Source: Lamellibrachia satsuma
Taxonomy: Eukaryota > Annelida > Polychaeta > Sabellida > Siboglinidae
Direction: 5' to 3'
DNA length: 64,000 nt
Assembly: GCA_033239005.1 (NCBI GenBank)
Contig: BSQZ01000036.1
Coordinates: 3,239,001-3,303,000, forward strand
A program made the position numbers and the translations under genes. This document shows, in pieces, positions 60,546 through 64,000 of the stretch (its first letter is position 1; each line of letters opens with the position of its first letter). The notes below the pieces were generated by a model. That model made no database searches. It saw only the letters and a list, made by a program, of their open reading frames with translations, and was not told the origin of the DNA.

Positions 60546-61252
60546 TTATTCTTCGAGATCGGTTGAAAGACAAAGTGAAGTAATTACTGATGGAAAATAT
60601 AATTGTTTTCAATGTTTAATCAGCTTTCACCCTGCGTATGTCAACTCATATACGTGTTCGGTTACTTAGATCCAGGTTATTACTTTCGAATCGCATTAGT
60701 CGATGAATCTGTACCAGTTCATCATAGTAAATCTATTCCATAACTCTACATACATGTATTTTATTCAGTTAAAAATTCAACAGTGTGATATTTAAAAATA
60801 ATACACATTACCTATATTAACCGTGTATAAACTGCATGGCCAGCGCACAGTGGCAGTGGCTTTGACAGCGTTCTTGGTACTGGGGACAGAGATTGCCATT
60901 GTTTAGTAGTCCCTGGTGGCAGATATAGGAACACCTAACGCATCTCGCTTACAATGCGGTCCGAAATCGTGGACCCGACAACAGCGTTATATCGAGGCTC
61001 AACTGTACTGTGGTTATTGATCAATCATATTTTATTAACAAATACATAAATATACACGCATCTTGTTTATTGTATTGATAGATTTGATGTGATAAAATAT
61101 AAAATTATGGACACATATACCAAGATACATGCAATGTTGGAGACTAAATATGTCAGTAATATGTGATTCATCAATAAAATTTGATTTTGAATCATCATGA
61201 CTAGAACTATCTGCATATTCTGCACACCTGTATTCTGGTGACATAATTTCAG

Positions 61253-61477
61253 TATGCCGCTGCGGCCATGCTGCTGCTGTTCATCATAATGGTGTCAACT
61301 ACGTCCACCCAGACTTCGAAATCTGACATCTGCAAAAGACACTGCCAAAGGAAACACCTGCTATGCATTCACGGAAACGAATTCACAACCACGCCTCATC
61401 CCTGCTTTGTGTTGTCAAGAGAGTGTATGGGGTGGTGCTATAGACATTTCGCACTGCCTTTAACCAACACACAATAG
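61253..61477 (+). CDS. Cys-rich secreted peptide E, exon 2
   Basis: Acceptor gacataatttcag, phase 0. With exon 1 it gives a 79-residue precursor. Signal core A-A-A-A-M-L-L-L-F-I-I-M-V; mature part with C-K-R-H-C-Q-R-K-H-L-L-C, a 12-residue loop ending T-P-H-P-C, then S-R-E-C-M-G-W-C-Y-R. Same six-cysteine framework as C and D, rich in His/Arg/Lys. The C-terminus is seven residues longer than in D because the stop has shifted (A-L-P-L-T-N-T-Q). Confidence 0.82.
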   Translation, partial: YAAAAMLLLFIIMVSTTSTQTSKSDICKRHCQRKHLLCIHGNEFTTTPHPCFVLSRECMGWCYRHFALPLTNTQ

Positions 61478-61867
61478 GGAGCACAAGTCTCGTCAGCCGC
61501 CATGTTGGTTTCATGCAAATTTGCCCATAAATGGTCACTTTCGGTCCCCAACAACACGCTGCCCGCTAACGCATTTCACACATAAACACATTTGGAATTA
61601 AGAGAGAACAAACAATAACACATTTACTTCTATTATTTATTAAAACTAGCATTTAAATGTGAAATTACTAATACTAATGGTTTAATTTATAATGACATAG
61701 GTACATTTAAAGTATCATGGTGTGTGCAACTTGGGGGGCCAGAAGTGCATTATCTCGTTAACTATCGCCTCGAAACGAGAATCACTTGTGTTCCCTATTG
61801 TAGAAATTAACTGGCTACAAATTGGAACAGAACTCTACAGAACGGACAGCATCCTTGTGAACAAATG

Positions 61868-62470
61868 TACCACACATGGTGATGTTTACCCAAATGGTGA
61901 TGTATCACAAATGGTGGTGTTTACCACAAATGGCGATGTTGTATCACAAATGGTGATGTTCACCACAAATGGTGATGTTTTCCACAAATGGTGATGTTGT
62001 ACCACATCGCGATGTTGTACCACATGGCGATGTTGTACCACAAATGGCGATGTTGTTCCACAAATGGCGATGTTGTTCCACAAATGGCGATGTTGTACCA
62101 CATGGCGATGTTGTACCACATGGCGATGTTGTTCCACAAATGGCGATGTTGTACCACATGGCGATGTTGTACTACAAATGGCGATGTTGTACCACAAACG
62201 GCGATGTTGTTCCACAAATGGTGATGTTGTACCACAAATGGTGATGTTGTACCACATGGCGATGTTGTACCACAAATGGCGATGTTGTACCACAAATGGC
62301 GATGTTGTACCACAAATGGCGATGTTGTTCCACAAATGGTGATGCTGTATCACAAATGGCAATGTTCTACCACAAGTGCGATGTTGTACCACAAATGACG
62401 ATGTTGTACCACAAATGGCAATTTTGTACAACAAATCGGGATGTTGTATCACAAATGGCAATGTTGTAAC
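61868..62470. repeat. 20-bp minisatellite, about 30 copies
   Basis: Unit aaatggcgatgttgtaccac with some 17-bp units (lacking aaa) and ttcc/tacc variants. It lies between the stop of gene E and its poly(A) signal, so it would be in the 3' UTR. Confidence 0.95.
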
Positions 62471-62493
62471 ACCATCCCTGGTACATCCGCAAG

Positions 62494-62499
62494 AATAAA
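62494..62499 (+). promoter_or_regulatory. Candidate poly(A) signal, gene E
   Basis: AATAAA about 1.0 kb after the stop; homologous to 54015 and 55399. Confidence 0.5.
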
Positions 62500-62734
62500 C
62501 AGACTTGAACGTCACCATGTGACTATATTAACCAATGACATTTAGTGCTAGAAAATCAGTTAGACAGGTAGTTTATTCAGTTATGTATTAATTAGACTGG
62601 ATAGTTTATTCAGTCACGTATCAGTTGCAACTGATCTAAATACTAGGGTTCAGTCAATGTCATATGTTCTACCTTGATTTGTAACCACAAATACATGAAA
62701 TATGTGTTATTTATAACATGTTTAATGTGCCTGT

Positions 62735-63020
62735 AAGTGCAAGTGGAGCACGTGGTTGTGTGGTAGAGTGTCGGACTTTGAGTCATGTGGATCGCAGTTC
62801 TAAACCACCTATTGGTACTGTCGTTTCGAAACATGGGCAATTTTGTTCACCCCACTTTGTGTGTGACATTCGGAAGAGACACTAAAAGCTGTTGATCTTT
62901 TCTGCCTGGTGTCTATTTCAGGGGATGTAAAACACACCACACAGGGAAATGGAAAAAATCTACTGTGGACTCACTAACTCTAGATAAGGAAAACTCAAAT
63001 AAACATAAACTTAAATGAAC
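62735..63020 (+). mobile_element. tRNA-derived SINE, duplicated copy
   Basis: Same head, body and tail as 55695-55970, and its flanks also match (tactagggttcagtcaatgt), so it came with the segmental duplication. Confidence 0.75.
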
Positions 63021-63119
63021 TCATGTGGAGCTAATTCCTCGATGCTCAGGGTATCTACAATGATATGAAGAAAGAAAGTGCTAAGTTGAAATTCAGTTGA
63101 GGTTTGTGCATGTTGCGTC

Positions 63120-63879
63120 ATCAGCTACCATCTAACTTGTACAACAAGCCACATTCACTAGGGAGACATCAAATGTGTGTTTGTTACTCAGAAACGGGTG
63201 TTTGTGGGTCAGACATGGGTGCCTGTGAGTCAGACAGGGGTGTTTGTGAGTCAGACAAGGGTGTTTGTGAGTCAGACAAGGGTGCTTGTGAGTCAGACAT
63301 GGGTGTTTGTGAGTCAGACATGGGTGTTTGTGAATCAGACAGGGGTGTTTGTGAGGCAGACACAGTTCACTGGACATGCCCGTACTCACTGGGGTTAAGG
63401 GGGTTCAAATGAAACCCCGTTTTTGACAGAATTTTGCTTAACTGTAAATTTTTTTAGAAATCACGCTCGAACCCCCCTTTTCAAAACCTTGAGGCCAGGT
63501 CTGCTGGAAACAGAGACCTTTTGTGCCTTCAATAAAGTTATGTAAACATACTTATTACAACTTATTTGAAGCATTCACTGACACACACACCTGTGGTTTA
63601 TAGAAGCACCACAAGGAAGAGACTAACACAAGGTGCAACGACTAAAGTAAATGCACTTATCATTATTTATCAACGACAAGTGTTTGTGACTTATACAGAA
63701 GCAGTTTGGGAGGTTTCCGAATTGCTCTTCCTGACAAGATGGACAGGCCACTAGAGCACTGATCGTGACAATATACCTGTCGTGCACTCCGCTGTTAGTG
63801 TGCACGTATCGTACTCAAGATATCACACGCACATAGTTCACTTGAGAGAAACCAGCTTAGCGACAGATTACTTCCAAAT
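63120..63879 (+). promoter_or_regulatory. Duplicated 5' flank of peptide gene F
   Basis: Third copy of the flank. It contains an expanded 21-bp minisatellite at about 63177-63365 (eight or so units of gtgtttgtgagtcagacatg). Confidence 0.5.
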
Positions 63880-63894
63880 ATGAACACTACTGGG
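63880..63894 (+). CDS. Cys-rich secreted peptide F, exon 1 (gene cut by window end)
   Basis: ATG AAC ACT ACT GGG, then GTACGT, phase 0, preceded by the same caaat as in genes C and E. By analogy exon 2 should lie 1-4 kb beyond the right edge. The cluster therefore continues. Confidence 0.65.
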
Positions 63895-64000
63895 GTACGT
63901 AACTTACTATGCTACCGCAGAAACTTTGCATTATCAACAATGTGCTCATTTTATTAACACACACACATGCACGCACGCACATGCATGCGTACAAGTTGCT

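Larger units (their letters stand above)
57391..61015. mobile_element. Tigger/pogo-like transposon ends flanking 3.6 kb, second copy
   Basis: Left end at 57391 after TA, right end (tatcgaggctcaactg) at 61015 before TA; same family and arrangement as 49484-53073. Confidence 0.65.

Overview
The window is nuclear DNA from an animal. It is AT-rich and intron-bearing, with GT-AG splice sites, poly(A) signals, non-LTR retrotransposons, tRNA-derived SINEs, MITEs and many satellites. There are no prokaryotic operons. The gene set and repeat types fit a marine invertebrate, perhaps a lophotrochozoan, but the sequence alone does not fix the phylum.

Left part (about 1-29.5 kb), minus strand: most of an EVA1C-like (EVA-1 homolog) transmembrane receptor gene. 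Four exons join in consistent phase. They encode the second half of SUEL-type lectin domain 1 (21355-21478), the first half of lectin domain 2 (9854-10000), its second half (3189-3332), and the juxtamembrane stalk (1481-1627). A probable signal-peptide exon lies at 29458-29493. I did not find the exon for the first half of lectin domain 1. The transmembrane and cytoplasmic exons should lie left of the window. The introns hold LINE fragments, a 30-bp minisatellite, a 2.3-kb 28-bp array, AT microsatellites and MITEs.

Middle (29.5-41.9 kb): no supported gene. It holds MITEs, including a nested insertion inside a palindromic element, hairpins, a SINE and simple repeats.

Right part (41.9-64 kb), plus strand: a tandem family of very small secreted cysteine-rich peptide genes that I do not recognise by name. 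Each has a five-codon first exon beginning ATGAA, a phase-0 GTATGT-type donor, and one second exon that carries the rest of the signal peptide and the mature peptide. Five exon-2 copies share the symmetric framework C-x3-C-x6-C-x(12-18)-C-x6-C-x3-C. Four have a matching exon 1, and a further exon 1 sits at the right edge. The last genes lie in roughly 6-8 kb segmental duplications. These carry the same promoter flank, a Tigger-like transposon end pair, a LINE with a 35-bp tail satellite, and 3'-flank minisatellites of 20 and 32 bp. This young, expanding cluster is the most novel content of the window.

The very long open frames (up to 838 codons at 16-18.7 kb) come from stop-free tandem repeats and are not proteins.
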